From NCBI RefSeq assembly GCF_006442965.1, contig NZ_VFWX01000004.1:62001-126000 (forward strand): 64,000 bases of DNA, in the 5' to 3' direction. Position 1 is the first letter of the stretch. Each line of letters starts with the position of its first letter. Shown one piece after another: positions 8,317 through 17,427 of this stretch. The stretch comes from Mesorhizobium sp. CU3. Its GTDB lineage: Bacteria > Pseudomonadota > Alphaproteobacteria > Rhizobiales > Rhizobiaceae. The notes under the pieces are model-generated. The model had not been told where the DNA came from. It was given only the letters and a program-made list of their open reading frames with translations, and did no database searches. The translations under genes and the position numbers were made by a program.

Positions 8317-9339
8317 ATGACCCTGCTCGTCACCGGCGGAACCGGCTTCGTGATGAGCGTGGTCGCGCGCGCCTGGCTCGATCGCGATCCGCTGGCCCGC
8401 GCCGTGATCCTCGATCGCTCCGGCCTCGACGCGGCGGCAGAAAAGCATTTCGCCCCGGTGCGCGACCGGCTGACCGTGATTTCCGCCGACATCCTCGACC
8501 CGAGCGCCTGGTCGGATACGCTCGACAAGCAATGCATCACAGCAATCGTGCATGGCGCAACGATCACGCCGATCTCGCGGGGCAGCGCCTCGGAGGCAAA
8601 GCGCCAGCCGGAGGCCGAGGACCCCGCCCGCATCGTCGACGTCAACCTCATGGGCACCGTGCGCATGCTGGACTGGGCGCGCACCCGGCCGGACGTGAAG
8701 CGCTTCGTCTATGTCAGCTCCGGTTCCGTCTACCGTCACAACGGGCCCGACTGGGCCAGCGAGCCGCTGCCCGAGGACGGCTATGTCGCGCCGCTGACGC
8801 TCTACGGCATCTCGAAATTCGCCTCCGAGATGGTCACCAACCGCTATGCCGACCTCTTCGGCCTGTCGGCCGCCTCGGTGCGGCTTGCCTCCGTCTACGG
8901 CCCAATGGACCGCGCCACCGAGAGCCGCAATTTTCGCCATGTTCCCAACCGCGTCGCGCATATGGCGCTCGCAGATGAGACGATCAGGCCGAACAGCCTG
9001 GAGCCGGTCGGCGACTACGTCACCTCGACCGATGTCGCCGCCGCGATCCTCGCCCTGATCGACGCGCCACGGCTCAACTACCGCCACTACAACATCGGCT
9101 CCGGCTCCTGCCAGACCATCGGCGAGATCATCGGCTGGGCAAAGGAGCGAGTGCCGGGCCTGAAGGCGGAAGTGACATCGGGAGATGACGCCAACATCGT
9201 CCAGGATGTGCGACTGAAAGGCGGCATGTGGGGCGCCTACGACATCGCCCGCATCCTGCGCGATACCGCATGGCGGCCGCGTCCCGGCAAGGAAGCGTTC
9301 CACGCCTACATGGACTGGATCGCCGCCAACGAGAACTGA
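8317..9339 (+). CDS. NAD-dependent epimerase/dehydratase (extended SDR)
   Basis: 340 residues, preceded by a strong AAAGGAG site. Extended-SDR features: N-terminal VTGGTGFVMS, where the third glycine of the usual GxxGxxG is Met13; VYVSSGSVYRHNG; and the catalytic pair in LYGISKFASE (Tyr and Lys). EPVGDYVTSTDVAAAILALI and HYNIGSG match the family's C-terminal substrate region. Family members act on nucleotide sugars, but several act on small catabolic intermediates. Position among ring-opening hydrolases argues for a catabolic rather than cell-surface role; this is inference. Confidence 0.83.
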   Translation: MTLLVTGGTGFVMSVVARAWLDRDPLARAVILDRSGLDAAAEKHFAPVRDRLTVISADILDPSAWSDTLDKQCITAIVHGATITPISRGSASEAKRQPEAEDPARIVDVNLMGTVRMLDWARTRPDVKRFVYVSSGSVYRHNGPDWASEPLPEDGYVAPLTLYGISKFASEMVTNRYADLFGLSAASVRLASVYGPMDRATESRNFRHVPNRVAHMALADETIRPNSLEPVGDYVTSTDVAAAILALIDAPRLNYRHYNIGSGSCQTIGEIIGWAKERVPGLKAEVTSGDDANIVQDVRLKGGMWGAYDIARILRDTAWRPRPGKEAFHAYMDWIAANEN

Positions 9340-9366
9340 GCCAAGCCGATCCTAGGAGACCAGCCG

Positions 9367-10299
9367 ATGCCGACCGATCCGCAGCAAGCGTCGCAGCCGC
9401 GCGACTTCGTCGGCTACGGCCAGCACCCGCCCTTCGTCACCTGGCCGGGCGGCGTCAAGCTCGCCGTCAACCTCGTGCTCAATTACGAGGAAGGTTCCGA
9501 GTACAACTGGCTGGATGATGGCCGCAACGACAATTGGGGCGAATACAATCTGACCGGCACCATGCCGGTGCGCGATCTCGGCACCGAGACGCATTTCGAA
9601 TATGGCAGCCGCGCCGGCGTCTGGCGCCTGGCTAGGCTTTTCGACCGCTACGACATCCCGGTCACCTTTTCCGCCTGCGCCGTGGCGCTCGAACGCAACC
9701 CGCCCTTGGTCGAGTGGATGAAGGCGCGCCGGCATGACGTGATGGGCCACGGCCTGCGCTGGATCGACTACACGACCATGGAGCGCGGCGAGGAAGAGCG
9801 TCATCTGCATGAGGCGATCGCGCTCTACAAGAAGCTGCTGGGCAAGCGCCCCCTGGGCTGGAACTGCCGCTCGCTGCCCAGCGTCAACACCCGCGACCTG
9901 CTGGTGAAGGAAGGCGGCTTCCTCTACCACTCCGATCCCTGCAATGACGACCTGCCCTATTTCCTCGACCACCAAGGCACGGAGATCCTGGTCGTCCCCT
10001 ACTCCAAGGCGCTCAACGACAGCCGCTATCTGGTGGCGCCCGGCTACAGCAACCCGCGCGACTTCGCCGAGGATTGCCGCTCGGCGATCGACTATATGCT
10101 CGACGAAGCCGACGAGACCGGCGGCCGCATGCTGACCATCGGCATCCATGCGCGCTGGATGGGCCAGCCCAACCGCGCCTCGGGCCTGCGCGAGGTGATC
10201 GAGCATGTCCAGAACAGCGCAGGCGCCGCCTTCATGCGCCGCGAGGATATCGCCCGTTTCTGGCTCGCCAATCATGCGCGTTTCGAACAGCGCGGCTGA
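9367..10299 (+). CDS. Polysaccharide deacetylase-family protein, PuuE allantoinase-like
   Basis: 310 residues. It opens with RDFVGYGQHPPFVTWPGG and NLVLNYEEGSEYNW, which strongly resemble the start of PuuE, the metal-independent allantoinase of the carbohydrate-esterase-4 fold. DVMGHGLRWIDYTTM and GWNCRSLPSVNTRDLL are further shared blocks. PuuE hydrolyses allantoin to allantoate. Here it lies directly before a degenerate dihydroorotase/allantoinase homologue (3-base gap), so two unrelated folds with the same possible chemistry sit side by side. Purine genes such as uricase or allC are not visible in the window, so the substrate may be another cyclic ureide. Confidence 0.85.
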   Translation: MPTDPQQASQPRDFVGYGQHPPFVTWPGGVKLAVNLVLNYEEGSEYNWLDDGRNDNWGEYNLTGTMPVRDLGTETHFEYGSRAGVWRLARLFDRYDIPVTFSACAVALERNPPLVEWMKARRHDVMGHGLRWIDYTTMERGEEERHLHEAIALYKKLLGKRPLGWNCRSLPSVNTRDLLVKEGGFLYHSDPCNDDLPYFLDHQGTEILVVPYSKALNDSRYLVAPGYSNPRDFAEDCRSAIDYMLDEADETGGRMLTIGIHARWMGQPNRASGLREVIEHVQNSAGAAFMRREDIARFWLANHARFEQRG

Positions 10300-10302
10300 G
10301 AG

Positions 10303-11634
10303 ATGTTCGAAACGCTGATCCGTGGCGCAACGGTGGTCAACGCCGAGGGGGTAGGCCGCAGCGATGTCGGTATCGCGGCAGGCAAGGTGGCGCTGATCGC
10401 GCCCGGGGAAGCCGCCGAAGCCAAAACCATCATCGATGCCTCAGGATGCTTCCTGCTTCCCGGCCTCGTCGATGCGCATGCACATCTACGTGATCCCGGG
10501 CTGACACATAAGGAGGATTTCTCCTCAGGCACGCATGCGGCAGCACTTGGCGGCGTGACGACTGTGCTCGACATGCCGACCGACGAGCCATGGACCGCCA
10601 CGCCCGAGCATCTCACGGACAAGATGGCGATCGCCGAAGGCCGCATCCATGTCGATGTCGGCCTGCAGGCCGTGGTCAGCCGCGACCTGTCGCTCGTCCC
10701 TCGCCTGCTCGATCTCCGGCCGGTTTCCTTCGAGCTGTTCACCGCCGATGTGCCGGAAGGATTCCTCTTCGCAACGCTCGATGATATCGCCGAGGCGCTG
10801 AAAGCCCTCGCCGGCGCCGATACGCTGATCGGCGTCTCGCCCGGCGATCAATCGATCCTCGCCGGCAGCGCGATGCGCGACCACTCCGGCACCATTGCCG
10901 CCTTTCTGGGCAGCCGGTCGCCGCTCGCCGAAGCCAACGGCATCGCCCGCGCGCTCGTCGCCGCTGCCTCGGCCGAGGCAAAAATCCATGTCCGTCAGAT
11001 CAATTCCGAGCTCGGCGTCGAGACCTGGAGCCGATTGCGCTGCATCGCCGACGCCAGCGTCGAGACCACGCCGCAGAACCTTTTCTTCACGGCGCAGGAT
11101 TACGAGACGCAAGGCGCGGGGCTGAAAGCCTCGCCGCCGCTGCGTTCGCCGCACGATGTCGACGCGCTGCGCGCCGCGCTCAGCGCCGGCCTGATCGACA
11201 TCGTCGCCACCGACCACGCCCCGCATACGCCAGCCGAGAAGGCGGCGACCTATGCCGCTTTCGCCGATATCCCGGGCGGCATGCCCGGGCTGCAGACGCT
11301 GCTTCCGACCATGCTGAGGCTGGTCGACGAAGAGCTGATCGCCCTGCCCGACCTGGTGCGCATGTGCTCAACCAATCCCGCCGAGCGCTTCGGCCTCGGC
11401 CGTCGCAAAGGTCGCATCGCCGCCGGTTACGATGCCGACCTGCTCATCCTCGACCCGCGCCAATCGTGCACCATCGCCAGCGCCGATCAGGTGTCGCGAG
11501 CCGGCTACACGCCCTTCGACGGCTGGACCGTCAAGGCGCGGCTGACCAATGTCTTCCTGCGCGGCCGCGAGATCGTGCGTGAGGGTCGATTGGTCGGCCC
11601 GGCGCAGGGAAAGATCGTCACCCGGGAGAGCTGA
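10303..11634 (+). CDS. Dihydroorotase/allantoinase-family amidohydrolase lacking several metal ligands
   Basis: 443 residues with the cyclic amidohydrolase layout. H59 and H61 (VDAHAHLRDPG) and D304 (VATDHAPHT) are present. The expected carbamylated lysine is E144 (VSFELFTAD), the usual VHAE histidine position is S179 (GVSPGD), and the usual HxS histidine is Q232 (HVRQINS). The ETCPHYL motif reads ETTPQNL. With only HxH and D left, a binuclear site is unlikely; a one-metal enzyme or a non-catalytic partner is possible. Gene spacing (3 bases after the PuuE-like gene, 4 before the SDR) suggests tight coexpression and perhaps complex formation. Confidence 0.85.
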   Translation: MFETLIRGATVVNAEGVGRSDVGIAAGKVALIAPGEAAEAKTIIDASGCFLLPGLVDAHAHLRDPGLTHKEDFSSGTHAAALGGVTTVLDMPTDEPWTATPEHLTDKMAIAEGRIHVDVGLQAVVSRDLSLVPRLLDLRPVSFELFTADVPEGFLFATLDDIAEALKALAGADTLIGVSPGDQSILAGSAMRDHSGTIAAFLGSRSPLAEANGIARALVAAASAEAKIHVRQINSELGVETWSRLRCIADASVETTPQNLFFTAQDYETQGAGLKASPPLRSPHDVDALRAALSAGLIDIVATDHAPHTPAEKAATYAAFADIPGGMPGLQTLLPTMLRLVDEELIALPDLVRMCSTNPAERFGLGRRKGRIAAGYDADLLILDPRQSCTIASADQVSRAGYTPFDGWTVKARLTNVFLRGREIVREGRLVGPAQGKIVTRES

Positions 11635-11638
11635 AGAC

Positions 11639-12412
11639 ATGGCCTTGCTCGCAGACAAAACCGCCATCGTCACCGGCGCGAGTTCCGGTATCGGCCGCGC
11701 CATCGCGTTGAAATTCGCGGCTGAAGGCGCCAGCGTCGTCATCGCCGATACCGTCGTGCAGCCGATCGAGGGCGGCGAGAGCACCGTGGACATGATCCGC
11801 TCGGCCGGTGGCACCACCATTTTCCTCAAGACCGACATTTCGGACTGGAACGCCGTCGACGCGCTGGTCGGCGCGACCGTCGCGCAGTTCGGGCGGCTCG
11901 ACGTGATGGTCAACAATGCCGCGATCTACACCAGCACCAATCTGGTCGAGACCACGCCGGAACAATGGAACCGCGTCATAGGCGTCAACCTGACCGGTTT
12001 CTTCTACTGCAACAAACGCGCCGTCACGCAGATGCTCGCCCAGGCGCCGGTCAACGACGTGCGCGGCCGCATCATCAACATCTCCTCGCAGCACGGCATG
12101 GTCGCCTGCCCAGGCGACCTGCCCTACTCCGTGAGCAAGGGCGGCATCGTGCAGTTGACACGCCAGATCGCCGTCGACCATGCCGACGATTTGATCGTCT
12201 GCAACGCCATCGCGCCGGGAAAAATCATCACCGGCAAGCCGGGCGTCGCCAACGATCCCGATGCGCTCGACTATTCTCGCCGCCGCACGCCCTGGCCCCG
12301 GCTCGGGCAGCCGAGCGACGTGGCGGGTGCGGCGCTGTTTCTCGCCAGCGACATGGCGAGCTACGTCACCGGCATCAACCTGATGGTGGACGGCGGCTGG
12401 ATGGCCGGTTGA
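11639..12412 (+). CDS. Short-chain dehydrogenase/reductase (SDR)
   Basis: 257 residues from the ATG at 11639, placed four bases after the previous stop; the in-frame extension to 11549 overlaps the upstream gene and has no SDR similarity. Motifs: VTGASSGIG (residues 11-19), VNNAAI (91-96), NISS (S150), Y163 and K167 in YSVSKGG. The C-terminus LMVDGGWMAG is typical. Last gene of the rightward operon; it converges on the UDP-glucuronate epimerase gene with ten bases between stops. Substrate unknown. Confidence 0.88.
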   Translation: MALLADKTAIVTGASSGIGRAIALKFAAEGASVVIADTVVQPIEGGESTVDMIRSAGGTTIFLKTDISDWNAVDALVGATVAQFGRLDVMVNNAAIYTSTNLVETTPEQWNRVIGVNLTGFFYCNKRAVTQMLAQAPVNDVRGRIINISSQHGMVACPGDLPYSVSKGGIVQLTRQIAVDHADDLIVCNAIAPGKIITGKPGVANDPDALDYSRRRTPWPRLGQPSDVAGAALFLASDMASYVTGINLMVDGGWMAG

Positions 12413-12422
12413 GCGAAGCTAT

Positions 12423-13448
12423 TCAGACCCGGTAGAAGTCCCGATACCATTCGACAAAGCGCGGAACGCCGACCTCGATCGGGACCCGCGGCCTGAAGCC
12501 GGTCGCCTCCTCGAGCGAGCTGACATCGGCGAAGGTGGCCGGAACGTCGCCCGGTTGGATCGGCATCAAATTGCGGTTGGCCTTGCGCCCGAGCGCGTGT
12601 TCCAGGACGTCGATCAGCCGGTTCAGTTCGACGGGCGAGCTGCCGCCGATATTGTGGACCCTGAACGGCGCGCTGCTGGTCGCCGGGTCCGGCGCAGCGC
12701 TATTCCACTCCCGATTGGGTGTCGCAGGCTGCCGCATCACCCGTACGATGCCTTCGACGATGTCGTCGATAAAGGTGAAATCGCGCTGCATGTTGCCATT
12801 GTTGAAGACGTCGATCGGCTCGCCGGCGAGGATCGCCTTGGCGAAGATGAACAGCGCCATGTCGGGCCGTCCCCACGGGCCATAGACGGTGAAGAAGCGC
12901 AATCCCGTCGTCGGCAGCGCGAACAGATGGCTGTAGGTGTGCGCCATCAACTCGTTGGCCTTCTTGCTTGCGGCATAGAGGCTGAACGGATGATCGGCCG
13001 GATCGTGCACGGAAAACGGCATGCGCGTGCTGCCGCCATAGATCGAGCTCGACGACGCATAGACCAGGTGGCCGACCGCGGCGTGCCGGCAGCCTTCCAG
13101 GATGTTGAGGAAGCCGCTGAGGTTGCTTTCCGCATAGGCATGCGGATTGGTCAGCGAATAGCGCACACCGGCCTGCGCCGCGAGATTGACGACGGTCTCA
13201 GGCCTTGCCGACTGGAACAGCGCCGAGATGCGGTCGCGGTCGGCGAGATCGACATGCTCGAAGCGAAAATTCGCAAAGGCCTTCAACCGCTCGAGCCGCG
13301 CCTGCTTCAGGGTGACGTCGTAATACTCGTTCATGGAATCGAGGCCGATGACCTCGCCGCCCTCCGCAAGCAGCCGCCGACACAGGTGAAACCCTATGAA
13401 ACCGGCAGCGCCGGTGATCAGAACGGGCCTGTTTGACGTCAATGGCAT
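12423..13448 (-). CDS. lpsL: UDP-glucuronate 4-epimerase (NAD-dependent epimerase)
   Basis: 341 residues. Features of bacterial UDP-GlcA 4-epimerases: ITGAAGFIGFHLCRRLL (GxxGxxG, residues 13-19), GLDSMNEYYDVTLKQARL, AAQAGVRYSLTNPHAYAESN, catalytic S133-135, Y158 and K162 (YAASKKANELMAH), and RFFTVYGPWGRPDMALF. It interconverts UDP-glucuronate and UDP-galacturonate in the cytoplasm, supplying galacturonate for lipopolysaccharide or capsule in rhizobia. It stands alone, with no other sugar gene beside it, in its own leftward unit. The symbol follows the Sinorhizobium homologue and is moderately secure. Confidence 0.88.
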   Translation of the reverse strand: MPLTSNRPVLITGAAGFIGFHLCRRLLAEGGEVIGLDSMNEYYDVTLKQARLERLKAFANFRFEHVDLADRDRISALFQSARPETVVNLAAQAGVRYSLTNPHAYAESNLSGFLNILEGCRHAAVGHLVYASSSSIYGGSTRMPFSVHDPADHPFSLYAASKKANELMAHTYSHLFALPTTGLRFFTVYGPWGRPDMALFIFAKAILAGEPIDVFNNGNMQRDFTFIDDIVEGIVRVMRQPATPNREWNSAAPDPATSSAPFRVHNIGGSSPVELNRLIDVLEHALGRKANRNLMPIQPGDVPATFADVSSLEEATGFRPRVPIEVGVPRFVEWYRDFYRV

Positions 13449-13631
13449 ATCCTGGCGTTGGTTGAAGGCGAAGCCTTATAGGCTCCAATACCCTACCTTC
13501 TCGCAAATCGCATCGGGCTTGATGGCGGAATGAGGTCGAACGATGTCCTCCCCGGCCCCTCTGAAGGACGCTCTTGTGATATCGCGGTGAGATGCGGCTG
13601 CAAATTCTTTGTCGCCGGCCTCACCCGAACG

Positions 13632-15128
13632 TTAGTCGGTCTGGATCCAGACCGCTTTCGTTTCGAGATATTCGTGAAGGTGCTCGACGCCGCCTTCGCG
13701 GCCGTAGCCGGACATCTTCATGCCGCCGAACGGCACAGCCGGGTCGATAGCATGGTACATGTTGACCCAGACCGAGCCGGCCTTGATGCGGCGCGCCAGC
13801 TTGTGCGCGGTGCCGAGATTGGTGGTGAAGACGCCGGCGGCCAGGCCATAGGGCGTCGCATTGGCCCGCGCTACTGCCTCGTCCAGCGTGTCGAAGGGCA
13901 TTGCCGAAATCACCGGCCCGAAAATCTCCTCGCGCGCGATGGTCATCTTGTCCGACACCGCGCCGAAGACGGTCGGCGCAATGAAATTGCCGCCGTCATA
14001 GGGCGCGCCTGTCAGCCGCGAGCCGCCGGCGACGAGTGTCGCGCCCTCATCGCGGCCGGCCTTGATATAGCCTTCCACCTTGCCGGCCTGCCTGGCGTTG
14101 ATCAGCGGCCCGATTTCCGTCTCCGCCTCGATGCCGTGGCCAATGCGCAGCTTGCCTGCGAACTCGGCGACGCGGCGCACGAACTCGTCATGGATCTCGC
14201 GCGCCACGAATAGCCGCGAGCCGGCGATGCAGATCTGGCCCGAATGCACGAACACCGCCATCGCCGCGACCGGAACGGCCTTGTCGATATCGGCATCGCG
14301 GCAGATGATTATCGGCGACTTGCCGCCGAGCTCGAGCGATACGCGCTTGAGGTTGGTCACACCGGCGCGCGCGATCGCCTGGCCAGTCAGCGTCGAGCCG
14401 GTGAAGACGATCTTGTTGACATCGGGGTGTTCGGCAAGCCGCGAGCCGGCCTCGGCGCCCGTGCCGGTGACGATGTTGACGACGCCGTCTGGAACGCCGG
14501 CCTCCTGCATCAGCCGCGCGATCAAGAGCGGCGTCAGCGAGGCATCCTCTGAAGGTTTCAACACGACAGTGCAGCCGGTGGCGAGCGCCGGCGCGATCTT
14601 CCATATCGAAGCAGCGGTCGGCGCATTCCAGGGGATGATGGCGCCGACGACGCCCACAGGCTCGCGCCGGGTGAAGGAAACGATCTCGCCGGGAATGGAA
14701 TTGTCGATCGTCTCGCCGTGCAACGCCGTCGCCATTCCGGCATAGAAGCGCAGCATACCGATGACGCGGCGCCGGTTGGCCAGCGTGCGCGTGATCGGCA
14801 GCCCCATGTCGAGCGTGTCGGAAACGCTGAGCTCTTCCCAATGCGTCTCGAACAGATCGGCGATCCGAAGCAGCACGCATTGCCGCTCATAGGGCGAGAA
14901 TTTCGACCACGGGCCTTCGAACGCGGCCCGGGCGGCGGCCACCGCCGCGTCGACATCGGCGGCGCCGCCGCGCGGCACCGTGGCCAGCACCTCGCCCGTC
15001 GCCGGGTTGAGCGCCTGCATCTCTTCGCCGGACTGCGCCGCGAGCCATTTGCCGCCGATGAACATCGGCCGGAATTCGCCGTGGTAAAGCGTCGTGGCCT
15101 TCGCCCTCGGGTCGAAGTTCAGCGTCAT
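13632..15128 (-). CDS. NAD(P)-dependent aldehyde dehydrogenase
   Basis: 498 residues, normal for the family. Catalytic residues are visible: N168 (PWNAP), E266 (LELGGKSP) and C300 (SGQICIAGSR); the FTGSTLTGQ cofactor loop is at 242-250. It oxidises an aldehyde to the acid. It is leftward and 95 bases downstream of the proline-racemase-family gene, and divergent from a DapA-family gene beyond it. In hydroxyproline degradation these three families supply epimerase or dehydratase, deaminase and semialdehyde dehydrogenase steps, but this ALDH looks closer to the broad betaine/phenylacetaldehyde type, so substrate is open. Confidence 0.88.
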   Translation of the reverse strand: MTLNFDPRAKATTLYHGEFRPMFIGGKWLAAQSGEEMQALNPATGEVLATVPRGGAADVDAAVAAARAAFEGPWSKFSPYERQCVLLRIADLFETHWEELSVSDTLDMGLPITRTLANRRRVIGMLRFYAGMATALHGETIDNSIPGEIVSFTRREPVGVVGAIIPWNAPTAASIWKIAPALATGCTVVLKPSEDASLTPLLIARLMQEAGVPDGVVNIVTGTGAEAGSRLAEHPDVNKIVFTGSTLTGQAIARAGVTNLKRVSLELGGKSPIIICRDADIDKAVPVAAMAVFVHSGQICIAGSRLFVAREIHDEFVRRVAEFAGKLRIGHGIEAETEIGPLINARQAGKVEGYIKAGRDEGATLVAGGSRLTGAPYDGGNFIAPTVFGAVSDKMTIAREEIFGPVISAMPFDTLDEAVARANATPYGLAAGVFTTNLGTAHKLARRIKAGSVWVNMYHAIDPAVPFGGMKMSGYGREGGVEHLHEYLETKAVWIQTD

Positions 15129-15223
15129 CTTTTCCTCCTCACGAAGTCCGAGGCGACTATTACGCCCGGCGCGGGCGACCTCAACAGGGAAATCGAGAAC
15201 TGATCGCGTGATTCCCCGGACGC

Positions 15224-16264
15224 CTACTGCGTCACCGCGGTTGAGGTCCCCCAGGTGTCCGACAGCACATAACCCTGCGGATACGGATCCGTCGGATCCA
15301 GATAGTAATTGTGCTCGCCGGTGATCCAGGCCCGCCCTGTGATCTCCGGCACGATCGCCTTGCGCCCGCCGATCTCGGTCAGTTCCACGATCCTGCCGGT
15401 GAAGCGCGAGCCGATGATCGATTCATGGACCAGCACCTCGCCGGCCTTCATCTGGCCCCTCGCCTGCAGCACCGCCATGCGGGCCGATGTGCCGGTTCCC
15501 GTCGGGCTGCGGTCCGAGCGCCCCGGCGCGACGATGCAGGTGTTGCGCGTGACATTGCCCGCCCCCTGGAACGGCATGGCGAACTGCACGATCGAGACGC
15601 CGCGCACATTGTCGAACAAAGGATGCACGACATCGAGCTGCTCGCGCGCCGCGCGGCGGACCTTCTCGCCCGCCACCGCCAGTTCGCGCGCCTCGTCGGG
15701 GACGACCGAGAAGCCGAGCGCCTTGGCGTCGACGATGGCGTAGAACATGCCGCCATAGGCGATATCGACCTTGAGCGTGCCAAGCCCCTCGACCTCGATA
15801 TTGGCGTCGAGCTGGTATGCAAAGGCCGGCGCATTGCGCAAGGTGATCGACACACATTTGCCGTCGCGGCATTCGGCGCGCACCTCGATGACGCCGCCCG
15901 GCATGTCAAGCTTGAAGCTGGTCTCGGGCTCCTGCATCGGCACCATGCCTGTTTCAAGCAGCACCGTGGCGACGCAGATCGTGTTGGAGCCCGACATCGG
16001 CGGGTATTCCGTCGGCTCCATGATAATGGCGCCGGCGGCGCAATCCTCGCGCGTCGACGGCACGAGCAGGTTGACGTGGCGCGCGACGCTGCCGCGCGGC
16101 TCGCAGATCAGCATGCGCCTGATGTGGTCGTGATCGCGCTCCATCGTGATCATCTTTTCCATCATCGTGCGGCCGGCAGGCGGTAGCACGCCGCCGACGA
16201 TGACGTCGCCGACCTCGCCCTCGGCATGACAGCCGACGACACGGATAGAGGCTTTGGTGCGCAT
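15224..16264 (-). CDS. Proline racemase-family protein, probably trans-3-hydroxy-L-proline dehydratase-like
   Basis: 346 residues. Racemases and 4-hydroxyproline epimerases use two cysteines. Here the first position is S91 (PPMSGSNTIC) and the second is T255 (SPTGTGTSA). A threonine in the second position is characteristic of trans-3-hydroxy-L-proline dehydratases; a serine in the first is a further change. The rest of the fold is well kept (CHAEGEVGDVI, GSRFTGRI, RAWITGEHNYYLDPTDP). Dehydratases give pyrroline-2-carboxylate, which an Ldh-family reductase turns into proline; an Ldh-family gene is at 38427. Divergent from the DapA-family gene with 105 bases between. Confidence 0.82.
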   Translation of the reverse strand: MRTKASIRVVGCHAEGEVGDVIVGGVLPPAGRTMMEKMITMERDHDHIRRMLICEPRGSVARHVNLLVPSTREDCAAGAIIMEPTEYPPMSGSNTICVATVLLETGMVPMQEPETSFKLDMPGGVIEVRAECRDGKCVSITLRNAPAFAYQLDANIEVEGLGTLKVDIAYGGMFYAIVDAKALGFSVVPDEARELAVAGEKVRRAAREQLDVVHPLFDNVRGVSIVQFAMPFQGAGNVTRNTCIVAPGRSDRSPTGTGTSARMAVLQARGQMKAGEVLVHESIIGSRFTGRIVELTEIGGRKAIVPEITGRAWITGEHNYYLDPTDPYPQGYVLSDTWGTSTAVTQ

Positions 16265-16369
16265 GGTTTCTCCTTGCTGGCCTGAGGCGACCGCGACTAT
16301 TTGCTTGGCAAGCGGTGCCGCTTCGGGACAAACTGGCCAATCCGCTCGCCAGTCTCAAGGAGAATCCGA

Positions 16370-17332
16370 ATGGCCGCCAATGTCTTTTCCGGTTGCATGC
16401 CGGCCCTGATGACGCCGTGCACGGCGGATCGCCGGCCCGACTTCGAGGCGCTGGTGCGCAAGGGCAAGGAGCTGATGGCGGCCGGCATGTCGGCCGTCGT
16501 CTATTGCGGCTCGATGGGCGACTGGCCGCTTCTGACCGACGAGCAGCGCATGGAAGGCGTCGAGCGCCTGGTCAAGGCCGGCGTGCCGGTGATCGTCGGA
16601 ACCGGTGCCGTCAACACGGCCAGCGCCGTGGCGCACGCCGCGCACGCTCAGAAGGTCGGCGCCCGCGGCCTTATGGTCATCCCGCGCGTCTTGTCCCGTG
16701 GCCCTTCGGTGACGGCGCAGCGCCACCATTTCAAGGCGATCCTCGCCGCCGCGCCCGATCTGCAGGCCGTGATCTACAACAGCCCCTATTACGGCTTTGC
16801 CACCCGCGCCGACCTGTTCTTCGCGCTGAGGGCCGAACATCCGAACCTGGTCGGCTTCAAGGAGTTCGGCGGGCCATCGGATCTGCGCTATGCGGCCGAA
16901 AACATCACCAGCCGCGACGATGAGGTAGCGCTGATGATCGGCGTCGACACCGCCGTCTTCCATGGCTTCGTCAATTGCGGCGCATCGGGCGCCATCACCG
17001 GCATCGGCAATGTGCTGCCGAAGGAAGTGCTGCATCTCGTGGCCTTGAGCCAGGCGGCGGCCAAGGGCGACGTCGAGGCGCGCAAGCTGGCGCTGGAGCT
17101 GGACACCGCACTCGCCGTGCTGTCCTCCTTCGACGAAGGTCCCGACCTGGTGCTCTATTTCAAGCACATGATGGTGCTGAAAGGGCATCCCGAATACCGG
17201 CTGCACTTCAACGAGACGGACGCCCTCACCGACAGCCAGCGCGGCTTTGCCGAAGCGCAGCTCAAATTGTTCGATGCCTGGTATGCGCAGTGGTCGAGAC
17301 AGCCGGGTGCCGCGGCAAGGCACGCGGCCTGA
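16370..17332 (+). CDS. Dihydrodipicolinate synthase (DapA)-family lyase/aldolase
   Basis: 320 residues from the ATG at 16370, chosen for the AAGGAG at 16358-16363; a longer frame to 16301 lacks a ribosome site. DapA-family features: N-terminal SGCMPALMTPC, CGSMGDWPLLT, Tyr in YNSPYYG and the Schiff-base Lys in NLVGFKEFGGPSDLR. Members cleave or condense keto acids; in hydroxyproline catabolism a member deaminates pyrroline-4-hydroxy-2-carboxylate. Next to a proline-racemase-family gene and an ALDH, that role is attractive but unproven. A hairpin follows the stop. Confidence 0.85.
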   Translation: MAANVFSGCMPALMTPCTADRRPDFEALVRKGKELMAAGMSAVVYCGSMGDWPLLTDEQRMEGVERLVKAGVPVIVGTGAVNTASAVAHAAHAQKVGARGLMVIPRVLSRGPSVTAQRHHFKAILAAAPDLQAVIYNSPYYGFATRADLFFALRAEHPNLVGFKEFGGPSDLRYAAENITSRDDEVALMIGVDTAVFHGFVNCGASGAITGIGNVLPKEVLHLVALSQAAAKGDVEARKLALELDTALAVLSSFDEGPDLVLYFKHMMVLKGHPEYRLHFNETDALTDSQRGFAEAQLKLFDAWYAQWSRQPGAAARHAA

Positions 17333-17365
17333 CGGTCACGCTGGCAGGCTGCAAAGCAAAAACAA

Positions 17366-17400
17366 CGGAAAGGCTCGGCGACTTCGTCGTGGCCTTTCCG
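17366..17400 (+). terminator. Stem-loop after the DapA-family gene
   Basis: Perfect 9-base inverted repeat CGGAAAGGC/GCCTTTCCG (17366-17374 and 17392-17400), with a smaller CGAC/GTCG inner stem. It sits 33 bases after the stop. There is no T-run behind it, so it is terminator-like rather than a textbook intrinsic terminator. Confidence 0.6.
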
Positions 17401-17427
17401 TGCGAGATTGATTCAAAAACAGAGAGT

